Source: JAQUYS01 sp964430665 (GTDB lineage Archaea; Nanobdellota; Nanobdellia; Woesearchaeales; SKGA01). From it: a stretch of 64,000 nt of DNA. The first letter of the stretch is position 1; every line of letters starts with the position of its first letter. The stretch lies in NCBI GenBank assembly GCA_964430665.1, contig CAYSFC010000001.1, positions 1 through 64,000 of the forward strand, given 5' to 3'. Positions 57,024 through 64,000 of the stretch are shown here, piece after piece. Below the pieces are notes generated by a model. The model was not told where the DNA came from. It made no database searches and saw only the letters and a list, made by a program, of their open reading frames with translations. The position numbers and the translations under genes are program-made.

Positions 57024-58799
57024 ATGATTAAAATGTCAATTAGAAGTCCAATTGTATCTGTTTTGGGTCATGTCGACCATGGAAAATCTTCTATTCTCGA
57101 CGCTATTAGAGATTCTAATATTTTAGCCACAGAAGCAGGAGCAATTACCCAAGCAATAGGTGCTTCAATTATCCCTGTAGAAACAATAAAGGCAAAGAGT
57201 GGTTCTTTATTGAACAAAATGGGTGTTAAATTAACTATACCTGGATTATTATTTATTGATACACCTGGACACGCCGCTTTTACATCTTTAAGAAAACGAG
57301 GAGGCAGCTTAGCAGATATAGCAATTGTTGTTATTGATATTAATGAAGGTTTTAAACCACAGACTTTGGAAGCTATTGAAATTCTTAGAGCTGCAAAAAC
57401 TCCTTTTATAATTGCTGCAAATAAATTAGATTTAGCTCCACGATATAAAATTCCTCAAAATAAAGAAACTCCAATTTTAAAACAAATAAATGATCAAGAT
57501 CCTCAAGTTATAACATATGTTGAGACAAAGATGTATGAGATTGTTGGAGTGATGCATGAAAAATTTGGTATGGAAGCGGAAAGGTTTGATAGAATTTCAG
57601 ACTTTACAAAGCAAGTTGGAATAATTCCTATTTCTGCAAAGATGAAATTAGGTTTATCTGAACTTTTGATGGTTGTAAGTGCATTAACTCAAAAATATTT
57701 AGAAAATAATTTACAATTAGATACTACTAGTTATGCAAAAGGTTCAATTCTTGAAGTTAAAGAGGAACAAGGTTTGGGAACAACTTTAGATGTAATAATT
57801 TATAATGGTAATTTAAAAGTTGGAGATACTATAGTTATAGCGGGAATAGATTGTCCTATAGTTACAAAAGTAAGAGCTCTTTTCGAACCTGCACCTTTAA
57901 GTGAAATGAGAGATAAAAAATCTAACTTTAAAGCAGTTAAATCTGTTGTTGCTGCAACAGGAGTTAAAATAAGTTGTCCTGATATTGATTCTGTTCTTTC
58001 AGGAATGCCTTTAGTTTCTTGTTCACCAGATAAAATAGAAGAAGCTAAAAAAGAAGTTCAAAAAGAAATTGAAACTGTTAAAGTTGAAACTGTTGAGAAA
58101 GGTCTATTAATTAAAGCGGACAATATAGGCGGTCTTGAAGCATTGGCACACATTTTAAAAGAAAAAAACATACCTATTAGAAAAGCCAGAGTAGGGCCAA
58201 TATCTAAAAAAGATTTTATTGATGCAGAAGCAAGCTTTGAAACGAATAAGTTAAATAGCGTTATATTAGGATTTAATATTCCTAAAGAAAAATCAACAAA
58301 CAAAGTTAAAGTTTTTACAAGCGAAGTAATTTATCACATAATTGAAGAGTATGAAGAATGGATTGAACAAGAGAGAAAACGTATGGAAGAGGAAAAAATC
58401 AAAGATCTTTTCAAGCCATGTAAGATAAAAATTCTTCAAAATTGCATATTTAGACAATCTAATCCATGTATCGCTGGAATTGAAGTGTTAGAAGGTACAT
58501 TAAAGCAAAACATGGAATTGATGAAAAAAGATGGTTCTAAATGTTCTCATGTAAAGAGTATTGGTAGTGGAAAAGAAAATTTATCTTCAGCAGAAAAGGG
58601 AAAACAAGTTGCAATAGGAATTCCTGGAGTTACAGCGGGAAGACAAATACATGAGGAAGATATATTATACTCAGATATGAATGAAACACAATATAGATTA
58701 TTAAGAGATAATAAAAAATTGTTGAAAGAAGATGAAATTGAGTTGTTGAAAGAAATTGCAGATATAAAAAGATCTCAGAATCCTCTTTGGGGTGCGTAA
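57024..58799 (+). CDS. infB: Translation initiation factor aIF5B
   Basis: 591 residues. GTPase domain: G1 GHVDHGKS (15-22), DTPGHAAF (G3) and NKLDL (G4), followed by domains II-IV typical for eIF5B/aIF5B including a long helix before domain IV. No intein. It joins subunits and places initiator tRNA. TATA-like GTTATAAAAAG lies about 25 bases before the ATG, so leaderless with MIKMSIRSPIVSVLGHVDHG. Confidence 0.95.
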   Translation: MIKMSIRSPIVSVLGHVDHGKSSILDAIRDSNILATEAGAITQAIGASIIPVETIKAKSGSLLNKMGVKLTIPGLLFIDTPGHAAFTSLRKRGGSLADIAIVVIDINEGFKPQTLEAIEILRAAKTPFIIAANKLDLAPRYKIPQNKETPILKQINDQDPQVITYVETKMYEIVGVMHEKFGMEAERFDRISDFTKQVGIIPISAKMKLGLSELLMVVSALTQKYLENNLQLDTTSYAKGSILEVKEEQGLGTTLDVIIYNGNLKVGDTIVIAGIDCPIVTKVRALFEPAPLSEMRDKKSNFKAVKSVVAATGVKISCPDIDSVLSGMPLVSCSPDKIEEAKKEVQKEIETVKVETVEKGLLIKADNIGGLEALAHILKEKNIPIRKARVGPISKKDFIDAEASFETNKLNSVILGFNIPKEKSTNKVKVFTSEVIYHIIEEYEEWIEQERKRMEEEKIKDLFKPCKIKILQNCIFRQSNPCIAGIEVLEGTLKQNMELMKKDGSKCSHVKSIGSGKENLSSAEKGKQVAIGIPGVTAGRQIHEEDILYSDMNETQYRLLRDNKKLLKEDEIELLKEIADIKRSQNPLWGA

Positions 58800-58864
58800 A
58801 TTCTGCAAAAAGGGGTTTAGAATACAGATACTGAACACCTCTCACTGAAAATAGGTAAACTGAA

Positions 58865-59335
58865 ATGATTGGGAAAATTACAATATTAAATAGTAAAGAT
58901 AGAAAAATTCTTCTTCAAACATTAAATGAAATTTACGGAATAGAAGAATTGCCTGAATTAACTTATTTTTATCAAAATAAAAAAGAAAAATTATATGTAG
59001 TGAATAAAGAAGTTTTTGAATATGATTTACATGAAATAAGAACTAATGCGATGGGTTTGTACATTGGTACATTTATGGTTGATGGTTTTAGATTCTCAAT
59101 AGATGGTTCACAAATATTTGGAAAATTAGCTAAGAAAAATATTTTTGATGTTAGTGAGAAAGAAAGAAATGAGTGGATTAAAGGAGAAGATTTATTTTGT
59201 GAAGAATTTGAAAATGAATATGTTTTAATTAAGTGTGGTGAAGATTTCTTGTGTTCTGCAAAAGTAAAAGATGGCATTATTAAAAATCATGTTTCTAAAT
59301 CAAGAAAACAAAAAAAAGTTTTTGGTGAAGATTAA
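58865..59335 (+). CDS. PUA-like domain protein, related to NOL1/NOP2/sun C-terminal domain
   Basis: 156 residues. AMGLYIGTFMVDGFRFSIDGSQIFGKLAKKNIFDVSEKERNEWIKGEDLFCEEFENEYVLIKCGEDFLCSAKVKDGIIKNHVSKSRKQ follows the PUA-like module (GLxxGKxxxxGFRLSxxGAQ..W.rGEDL.. GYVLLKxGxDFLGCGKxxxG.I.N.VPKxRR) attached to RNA m5C methyltransferases and to Nip7-like proteins. The catalytic domain is absent. It probably binds RNA. Tail-to-tail with the pilus platform gene, overlapping 4 bases. Confidence 0.6.
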   Translation: MIGKITILNSKDRKILLQTLNEIYGIEELPELTYFYQNKKEKLYVVNKEVFEYDLHEIRTNAMGLYIGTFMVDGFRFSIDGSQIFGKLAKKNIFDVSEKERNEWIKGEDLFCEEFENEYVLIKCGEDFLCSAKVKDGIIKNHVSKSRKQKKVFGED

Positions 59336-60372
59336 ACAACATTTCCGAAAAGAGCATTTAATATTAACATGAATATTAAATAAAAGAATACAGAACTAAA
59401 TGCAAATAAAGGTATGTATTTTAGTCCATTTCTAATATCTCCTTTTTCAATTATAGATATAATCATAGAAGCACCTATTGAAATTATGGACAATGCCGCA
59501 ACAGAAAATTGTCTAAAAACATTTGTATCAATTTCACTATTGAAAGACAAACCTATATCTAATGTTGCTGATGACAAAGAACCGGCCAAAGAAGAAGTAA
59601 AACCAAGTATTATAGTTAAAAGTTGATATGCCAGCGCGAACAAAGCAGGACTTATAACAACCACAATACTTCCAATAAAAATTATATATGAAACTGTTGC
59701 TGCAGCCATTTCGGCTTTCAAAGATTTTGTTTTTTTCAAATTGTCAATTATTTTATCAATAACATCAACAATTCTACCTCCTGAAGATAGTTCTCCAACA
59801 ATTAATTGTATATTTCTTCTAAGATTAGGTGAATTATATTTATTTCCAAACTCCATAAGAGCTTCTCCTAAATCATTACCAGTCATTACTTTTTTTGAAA
59901 CTAAAGCCATTTCTTGAGCCAATATTCCAAATTCAGGCCTTATTGCTGCCCAAAGAGATTGTTCTATAGATAATCCTCCTTTAATGTTTGCAGAAACTAA
60001 TACTAAAAAATCAGGTAATTCGTCTTCTATCTTACTTATTCTTTTGAAAATTTTAACGTTTAAATTCAAGTAAAATCCAATTATTGTTAAAGTTATTATT
60101 AGGCCTTGGATGAGTGCCCAACTGAGAAAAGATAAGATAAAAACTGCGAACAAACCTTTTCCTTGAATTAAAGGACCATAAACAAACCCTACAAAAATAA
60201 AGTAAGTGAGTGCTGCAGACAAAATAAATAAAATTCCAAAAAAAGAATATGGTACTGCATTTATACCTGCTTTAGATAAATATCTTCTCAAGTCAGATCG
60301 TATATCTTTGTTGAAAAGAGTCTCAGGTACAAACGCTTTTCCAAATTCTTCTAATATTGATTTTTGTGACAT
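59332..60372 (-). CDS. Type IV pilus/T2SS platform protein (GspF/TadC-like)
   Basis: 346 residues with multiple spans (about 43-67, 73-101, 230-262, 285-310, 320-345). Cytoplasmic T2SSF domain FLVLVSANIKGGLSIEQSLWAAIRPEFGILAQEMALVSKKVMTGNDLGEALMEFG..LRRNIQLIVGELSSGG. It forms the membrane base for the ATPase encoded upstream. Second of two F-domain genes; the other overlaps the ATPase gene. Confidence 0.88.
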   Translation of the reverse strand: MSQKSILEEFGKAFVPETLFNKDIRSDLRRYLSKAGINAVPYSFFGILFILSAALTYFIFVGFVYGPLIQGKGLFAVFILSFLSWALIQGLIITLTIIGFYLNLNVKIFKRISKIEDELPDFLVLVSANIKGGLSIEQSLWAAIRPEFGILAQEMALVSKKVMTGNDLGEALMEFGNKYNSPNLRRNIQLIVGELSSGGRIVDVIDKIIDNLKKTKSLKAEMAAATVSYIIFIGSIVVVISPALFALAYQLLTIILGFTSSLAGSLSSATLDIGLSFNSEIDTNVFRQFSVAALSIISIGASMIISIIEKGDIRNGLKYIPLFAFSSVFFYLIFMLILNALFGNVV

Positions 60373-60373
60373 T

Positions 60374-61183
60374 TTAAACTTCCATATCTGGCCTTGCCGA
60401 TTTAAAAAATGTTATAAACATAAATTGAATAAAAATTAATACCATTAATATAATTAAAAAAACCATAAAATCCATGCTAATAGACAAAAGAGATGCAACA
60501 ACTACAAATAAAGTCATACCTAAAGAAGGAACAATTATTGCCAAAAGCATATAAAACATTGTTAATGAAGATAATTTTTTACCATATCTCATAATTTCAA
60601 CTAATTGAGCTTCAGCAATTTCGTCAACAGTAGCTTGTAAAAATTGTGTAACATCAATACCTATTTTAAGTGCATTTGTTATTTGAAATAAAATTTGTTT
60701 TAAGTGTCTTGAAGGACAAAAACGAGTTGCTTTATCTAAAGATTCTTCGAGAGTTGAACCCAACTCTACATCTCGAATTATTTCTCCAAAATAACTTGAA
60801 GCCACACCATAATTTTTGGAAACATCTTCGATAGCACCTATTAAAGGATCACCACCACTTAATTTAATTAATAAAAACCTTCCCGCAAATAAAACTCCTC
60901 GATCTATTTCTTTGGCCTTTCTTGAAATGATTACATCTATTTTTTTAATGTTCATATTATAGAAAAATAATCCTGTTAGTATACCTACCAAAAGCGGCCA
61001 ACCTATTTTGAAATTATCTTTTCCCATAAAAAATACTGTTAAGACTGCAAAGAAAAATCCAAACATAACTCCGTTAAAAATTGATTTTTTTATATATTCT
61101 TTAGGTTTTATCTTTAACTTTGCAATTATTAATTTAACTTTCAATTCAGGATGTTTAGAAAGCAATAAATTGATTAAAGACAT
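60374..61183 (-). CDS. Type IV pilus/T2SS platform protein (TadB-like)
   Basis: 269 residues. Spans near 35-75, 195-225 and 235-262 flank the T2SSF domain (AGRFLLIKLSGGDPLIGAIEDVSKNYGVASSYFGEIIRDVELGSTLEESLDKATRFCPSRHLKQILFQITNALKIG). Two separate F-domain genes resemble TadB/TadC of Tad pili, or split FlaJ. Adjacent to the ATPase gene with a stop/start overlap of 1 base. Confidence 0.86.
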   Translation of the reverse strand: MSLINLLLSKHPELKVKLIIAKLKIKPKEYIKKSIFNGVMFGFFFAVLTVFFMGKDNFKIGWPLLVGILTGLFFYNMNIKKIDVIISRKAKEIDRGVLFAGRFLLIKLSGGDPLIGAIEDVSKNYGVASSYFGEIIRDVELGSTLEESLDKATRFCPSRHLKQILFQITNALKIGIDVTQFLQATVDEIAEAQLVEIMRYGKKLSSLTMFYMLLAIIVPSLGMTLFVVVASLLSISMDFMVFLIILMVLIFIQFMFITFFKSARPDMEV

Positions 61184-62685
61184 TAAACCCCTCCATGTTT
61201 GTTTAGATAGTCTTCAAAAGTTTCTGTATTTAAAATTCCTAAATAATATTGTGACATAATTAAACCAATTGTTTCAATATCATAATATTTTTTATCTAAC
61301 ATCCATTCAAGAATTCTTTCCTTATCCATAAGATCTTCCTGAATTTGTTTCTCAGTCATACCACTATAAAGTCTTAATCTTTTGTAGACAACTTGAGATT
61401 CATTTAAATCTTGTAAAATATCTTCATTAACATTTAACTGTTGTATAACATTGGGATCTCCATTTGGAAGAATTTCGGCTATTTGTAAAGTTCTTCTTTT
61501 ACCTGAACGTCTATTCCTGTTTTGTACGACAACTAAACCAATCGATCCAACCATAGGTTTAGGAATTTCAATTGGAGGGTTTGTTAAACGAACTATTGTT
61601 TCTTCAGCATTATTTGCGTGAATGGTTGCATATACTGAATGACCTGTATGCATGGCTTCAAACAATACTCTTGCTTCTTCTTTACGTCTAATTTCTCCAA
61701 CAATTATTCTATCAGGTCTCATACGTAATGAATTTACAAGTAAATCAAGCATTGAAACTCCCCCTTTTCCTTCAGGGTTTGGTAATCTGGTTGCCATTGG
61801 AACCCAATGTAATTTTTTAGGTAGAACTAATTCTCGAGTATCTTCTATTGAAATGAGTCTTTGATTTGGAGGAAAGAAATTTGCAAGAACGTTGAGCATA
61901 GAAGTTTTACCAGAACCAGTACCTCCTGCGATAAGTATTGAAAATTCATTTTGTATTGCAAACCAAATAAATGCTGCAGATTGTAATGATATTGTTCCTG
62001 CTTCAATAAATTTAGTTATTGTCCACGGATCTTTTGCGAACTTCCTTATAGTGATTGTATTTCCTTTTGATGAAATAGGATTTATAGTTGCATTAACCCT
62101 ATCTCCAGATTTTAAGTGAGCGTCCATTAAAGGAGCAAGATTAGTAATTTCTTTACCAACATCTCGACCAATCATTGAAGCGAAATGTCTAATTCTTGAT
62201 TCAGTTACAACCTTTATATTTGTGTCAACCCAGCCAAATTTTTTATGATATGCTCTAACAGGTTCTTTATGATTGTTAATAACTATTTCTTCTAAATTTT
62301 CGTCTTCGAGAAGAACGTCAACTTTACCAAAACCTAAATTTTCTTCAATTAAATAGTTAATTAGCATGTCTTTAGTTGCATCTTCGATTTTAGGAAAATA
62401 TTTTGAGATTAATCCACTTATTTCATAACGGAATTTTTTTTGTATTTCACTAAAATCATTTGATTCAAACTTTTCAACAGATTCTAAATCAACTTTCTCA
62501 ATAAATTCTTGCCTTATTTTTTCTAAAATTAATTTTGTTGTGTCACTAATATTTGTTATTTCAATTAAATAATCAGGAACTGGTTTTTCTCTATCTTGAA
62601 CTATTTGTATTTCTACAATTATTGAATTTACATGAATTGAATATTTGTCAAGCAATTTTGTTCCTTCTTTATTTTCTGATACCAT
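61183..62685 (-). CDS. Type IV pilus assembly ATPase (GspE/TadA/FlaI-like)
   Basis: 500 residues. The N-terminal domain (1-170) links to the membrane partners. Walker A GGTGSGKTS (about 254-262), Asp box and Walker B region RMRPDRIIVGEIRRKEEARVLFEAMHTGHSVYATIHAN. It powers assembly of pilin filaments. A Gly-rich His box AMHTGH is intact. The operon order is coiled-coil protein, ATPase, F-domain, F-domain. Confidence 0.93.
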   Translation of the reverse strand: MVSENKEGTKLLDKYSIHVNSIIVEIQIVQDREKPVPDYLIEITNISDTTKLILEKIRQEFIEKVDLESVEKFESNDFSEIQKKFRYEISGLISKYFPKIEDATKDMLINYLIEENLGFGKVDVLLEDENLEEIVINNHKEPVRAYHKKFGWVDTNIKVVTESRIRHFASMIGRDVGKEITNLAPLMDAHLKSGDRVNATINPISSKGNTITIRKFAKDPWTITKFIEAGTISLQSAAFIWFAIQNEFSILIAGGTGSGKTSMLNVLANFFPPNQRLISIEDTRELVLPKKLHWVPMATRLPNPEGKGGVSMLDLLVNSLRMRPDRIIVGEIRRKEEARVLFEAMHTGHSVYATIHANNAEETIVRLTNPPIEIPKPMVGSIGLVVVQNRNRRSGKRRTLQIAEILPNGDPNVIQQLNVNEDILQDLNESQVVYKRLRLYSGMTEKQIQEDLMDKERILEWMLDKKYYDIETIGLIMSQYYLGILNTETFEDYLNKHGGV

Positions 62686-62686
62686 T

Positions 62687-64000
62687 TTACAACTCTAAAG
62701 CTTCTTTTAATCTTATTTTTATTGAATTATCCAAAGGATGTTTTTTAGCAAGAGGGACTAATAATTTTAAGGCAGACAATTTATCTCCGTTTTTTATTGC
62801 ATAAATTGCATCAAAATATTCTTTTGAAAGAGGATTTTTATTAATTTTGTGTTTTTTCTCAGGAACATCTTTAACTTCATTGTTGAAGTAATTTGTTTTT
62901 TCTTCAAATTCAATTTTTTTAGCAATTTTAGACATGTAATCTGCAACTTGTTTAAGTGTTTTTATTATTGATTTCTTTTGTTGTTCAGATTTTTTTATTT
63001 TTTTTGTCAATTCTTTTATTATATTAAAAACTTTACGAGCTTTTAGATAATCTTTATTTTTTAAGGATGACTTTAAAATAGGCATTTGTTTATCTATTTC
63101 GTAAATTATAAATGAATCTCCTTGAGATATTAGATTTATTTTTTTGAGTTCTGGAATTTTACTAATGTCTGTAGGAATTGGTTCAGAAAACTCTTTTATT
63201 TCCTTTAAATTTTTAAATTTTTCATCATTTTTTTCTTTTAAAATATTTTGTATTTCTTTATCAATTAAATCTTCAACTTGAGAAGGATTTAAACCTTTAT
63301 TTAAATTTTCTTTGTATTCGGGATTGGAGTCTAAGTTTGCTAATTTTTTCGATAATATTTGAGTTAAATTGGTAAATAATTGTTTATTTTCATATAGTAT
63401 TTGTTTTCTTAACTCTTCTATATTTTTTATTTGTTGTTCTTTTTGAATTTTTTCTGTTTTCGAATAACTATTCTTATTTACGCCAGTTAATTCTTCTTCT
63501 AATTTCTTTTGTTTTTCTTCTAACTCTTGTTTTAATTTATTTAAATCAACATCATTTTGAGAATTTGAAATGTTAGAGAATTTTTTCGAAAGAGAGTTAG
63601 ATAATTCTTCGAATTGTTTTTTATTTTCTTCAAGAACTTTATCTCTTAATACTTTAAAGTGTTTTTCTTGTTCTTCTTCTTGTTTTCTTTTCATTTCTAA
63701 ATAAACTTTTTCACTTTCTTTTTCTAGCTGTTGTTTAAATTGTAATAGATATCGTTCTCGTTTTTGTTCTTTATCTAGATCTTCAAAATCTAGTGGAGCA
63801 TTCATAAAAGGTAAAATAAAACCTCCTCCTCTTGAGCCACCACTCATCTGATCTATATTCGCGTTTTGTATATGCATTGATGCAGTTTTTAATGTTTGTT
63901 TAAATGATTCTTCTTCAGTTTCTTGTTCTTCAGTATCATTTATCCCATTTTTAAGTTCATAATCTTTTATTTTATTTAAGATATTTTTTATTACTAAATC
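62687..64000 (-). CDS. Large coiled-coil protein of the pilus operon (5' end cut by window)
   Basis: At least 437 residues; the frame is open to the right window edge, so the true start lies outside. The ATG at 63877 is internal. A Gly/Ser-rich patch SGGSRGGGFILPFMNAP precedes long Lys/Glu/Gln coiled coils (about 90-270) and a helical C-terminal repeat region (SQGDSFIIYEIDK, then ILKSSLKNKDYLKARKVFNIIKELTKKIKK, ..KNGDKLSALKLLVPLAKKHP), which may be TPR-like. It starts the pilus operon and ends 1 base before the ATPase gene. Function unknown; possible assembly scaffold. Confidence 0.65.
   Translation of the reverse strand, partial: DLVIKNILNKIKDYELKNGINDTEEQETEEESFKQTLKTASMHIQNANIDQMSGGSRGGGFILPFMNAPLDFEDLDKEQKRERYLLQFKQQLEKESEKVYLEMKRKQEEEQEKHFKVLRDKVLEENKKQFEELSNSLSKKFSNISNSQNDVDLNKLKQELEEKQKKLEEELTGVNKNSYSKTEKIQKEQQIKNIEELRKQILYENKQLFTNLTQILSKKLANLDSNPEYKENLNKGLNPSQVEDLIDKEIQNILKEKNDEKFKNLKEIKEFSEPIPTDISKIPELKKINLISQGDSFIIYEIDKQMPILKSSLKNKDYLKARKVFNIIKELTKKIKKSEQQKKSIIKTLKQVADYMSKIAKKIEFEEKTNYFNNEVKDVPEKKHKINKNPLSKEYFDAIYAIKNGDKLSALKLLVPLAKKHPLDNSIKIRLKEALEL

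Noticed and set aside
58800..58864. Three CTGA motifs, possible C/D box RNA, between aIF5B and the PUA-like gene
   Set aside because: No convincing C box (RUGAUGA) is paired with them and spacing is irregular.
1..64000. CRISPR arrays, transposases, integrases, provirus genes
   Set aside because: I saw no regularly spaced repeats, no cas-like or recombinase-like proteins and no viral structural genes.

Overview
The window is about 27-28% G+C by eye and is clearly archaeal. It carries Spt4 and Rpo7 (RNA polymerase E'' and E'), ribosomal proteins eS24, eS27, eL31, eL39, eS19, eS3A (S3Ae) and eL41, aIF5B, a type 2 methionine aminopeptidase, an XPD-type helicase, topoisomerase IA, SepF with PRC-barrel proteins, two intron-bearing tRNA genes and a pilin with a class III signal peptide. 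Many genes have a TATA-like box (TTTATAAA or TTTAAATA) about 25 bases before the start codon and look leaderless. Others have a GGTGA-type Shine-Dalgarno. The AT richness, short intergenic spaces, many small membrane proteins, charged tails on ribosomal proteins and a uridine-34 tRNA-Ile suggest a DPANN-type archaeon (Woesearchaeota/Pacearchaeota-like). That lineage call is inference.

Layout. 0-5.5 kb: cysS (cut by the window edge) with tRNA-Cys, a DRG GTPase, Hsp20 with a structured leader, methionine aminopeptidase and the spt4-rps24e-rps27ae operon. 5.5-11.9 kb: a paralogous pair of membrane-anchored unknowns, an RsmC-like methyltransferase, the rps19e-rpl39e-rpl31e operon, TrmI, a FecR-domain protein, and a lone RAM-domain protein with a zinc-ribbon protein. 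11.9-18 kb: serS, a membrane transglutaminase, rnhB, a cysteine-containing small protein flanked by two copies of a hairpin repeat, and a dihydrouridine synthase. 18-25 kb: a membrane/wHTH/unknown cassette, initiator tRNA, a PD-(D/E)XK-like protein, YjdF-like and FKBP proteins, PIN and Rpo7, and two paralogous P-loop ATPases. 25-36.5 kb: a RimB-like/RimK-like pair, valS, a pilin, XPD helicase, nitroreductase, topoisomerase I and a Lys/Ala-repeat H1-like protein. 36.6-48 kb: a lipoprotein, an OB-DHH nuclease, a truncated Dph2, eS3A with eL41, tRNA-Glu/Ile/Gly, a UbiB kinase, a double-thioredoxin protein, SpoIIM, a PUA protein, a surface Ig-like lipoprotein and tRNA-Arg. 48-64 kb: SepF, phosphoglycerate mutase, a VTT protein, two PRC-barrel proteins, MnmH-like, HD hydrolase, Fic, Nudix, slipin, rhomboid, aIF5B, a PUA-like protein, and a type IV pilus motor/platform cluster running off the right edge.

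Most of the window is translation and RNA-processing housekeeping, interspersed with poorly characterised envelope proteins. I see no CRISPR array, no transposase and no obvious provirus. The strongest unexplained signals are: two tRNA genes each followed by a partial copy of their own 3' end and a related spacer; a hairpin repeat pair around a small gene; a truncated dph2; a leader hairpin on hsp20; and a 9-bp palindrome spanning the 5' end of the initiator tRNA. I did not find a clear-cut new defence or mobile system; the tRNA-linked repeats and the paired ATPases are the best candidates for undescribed biology.
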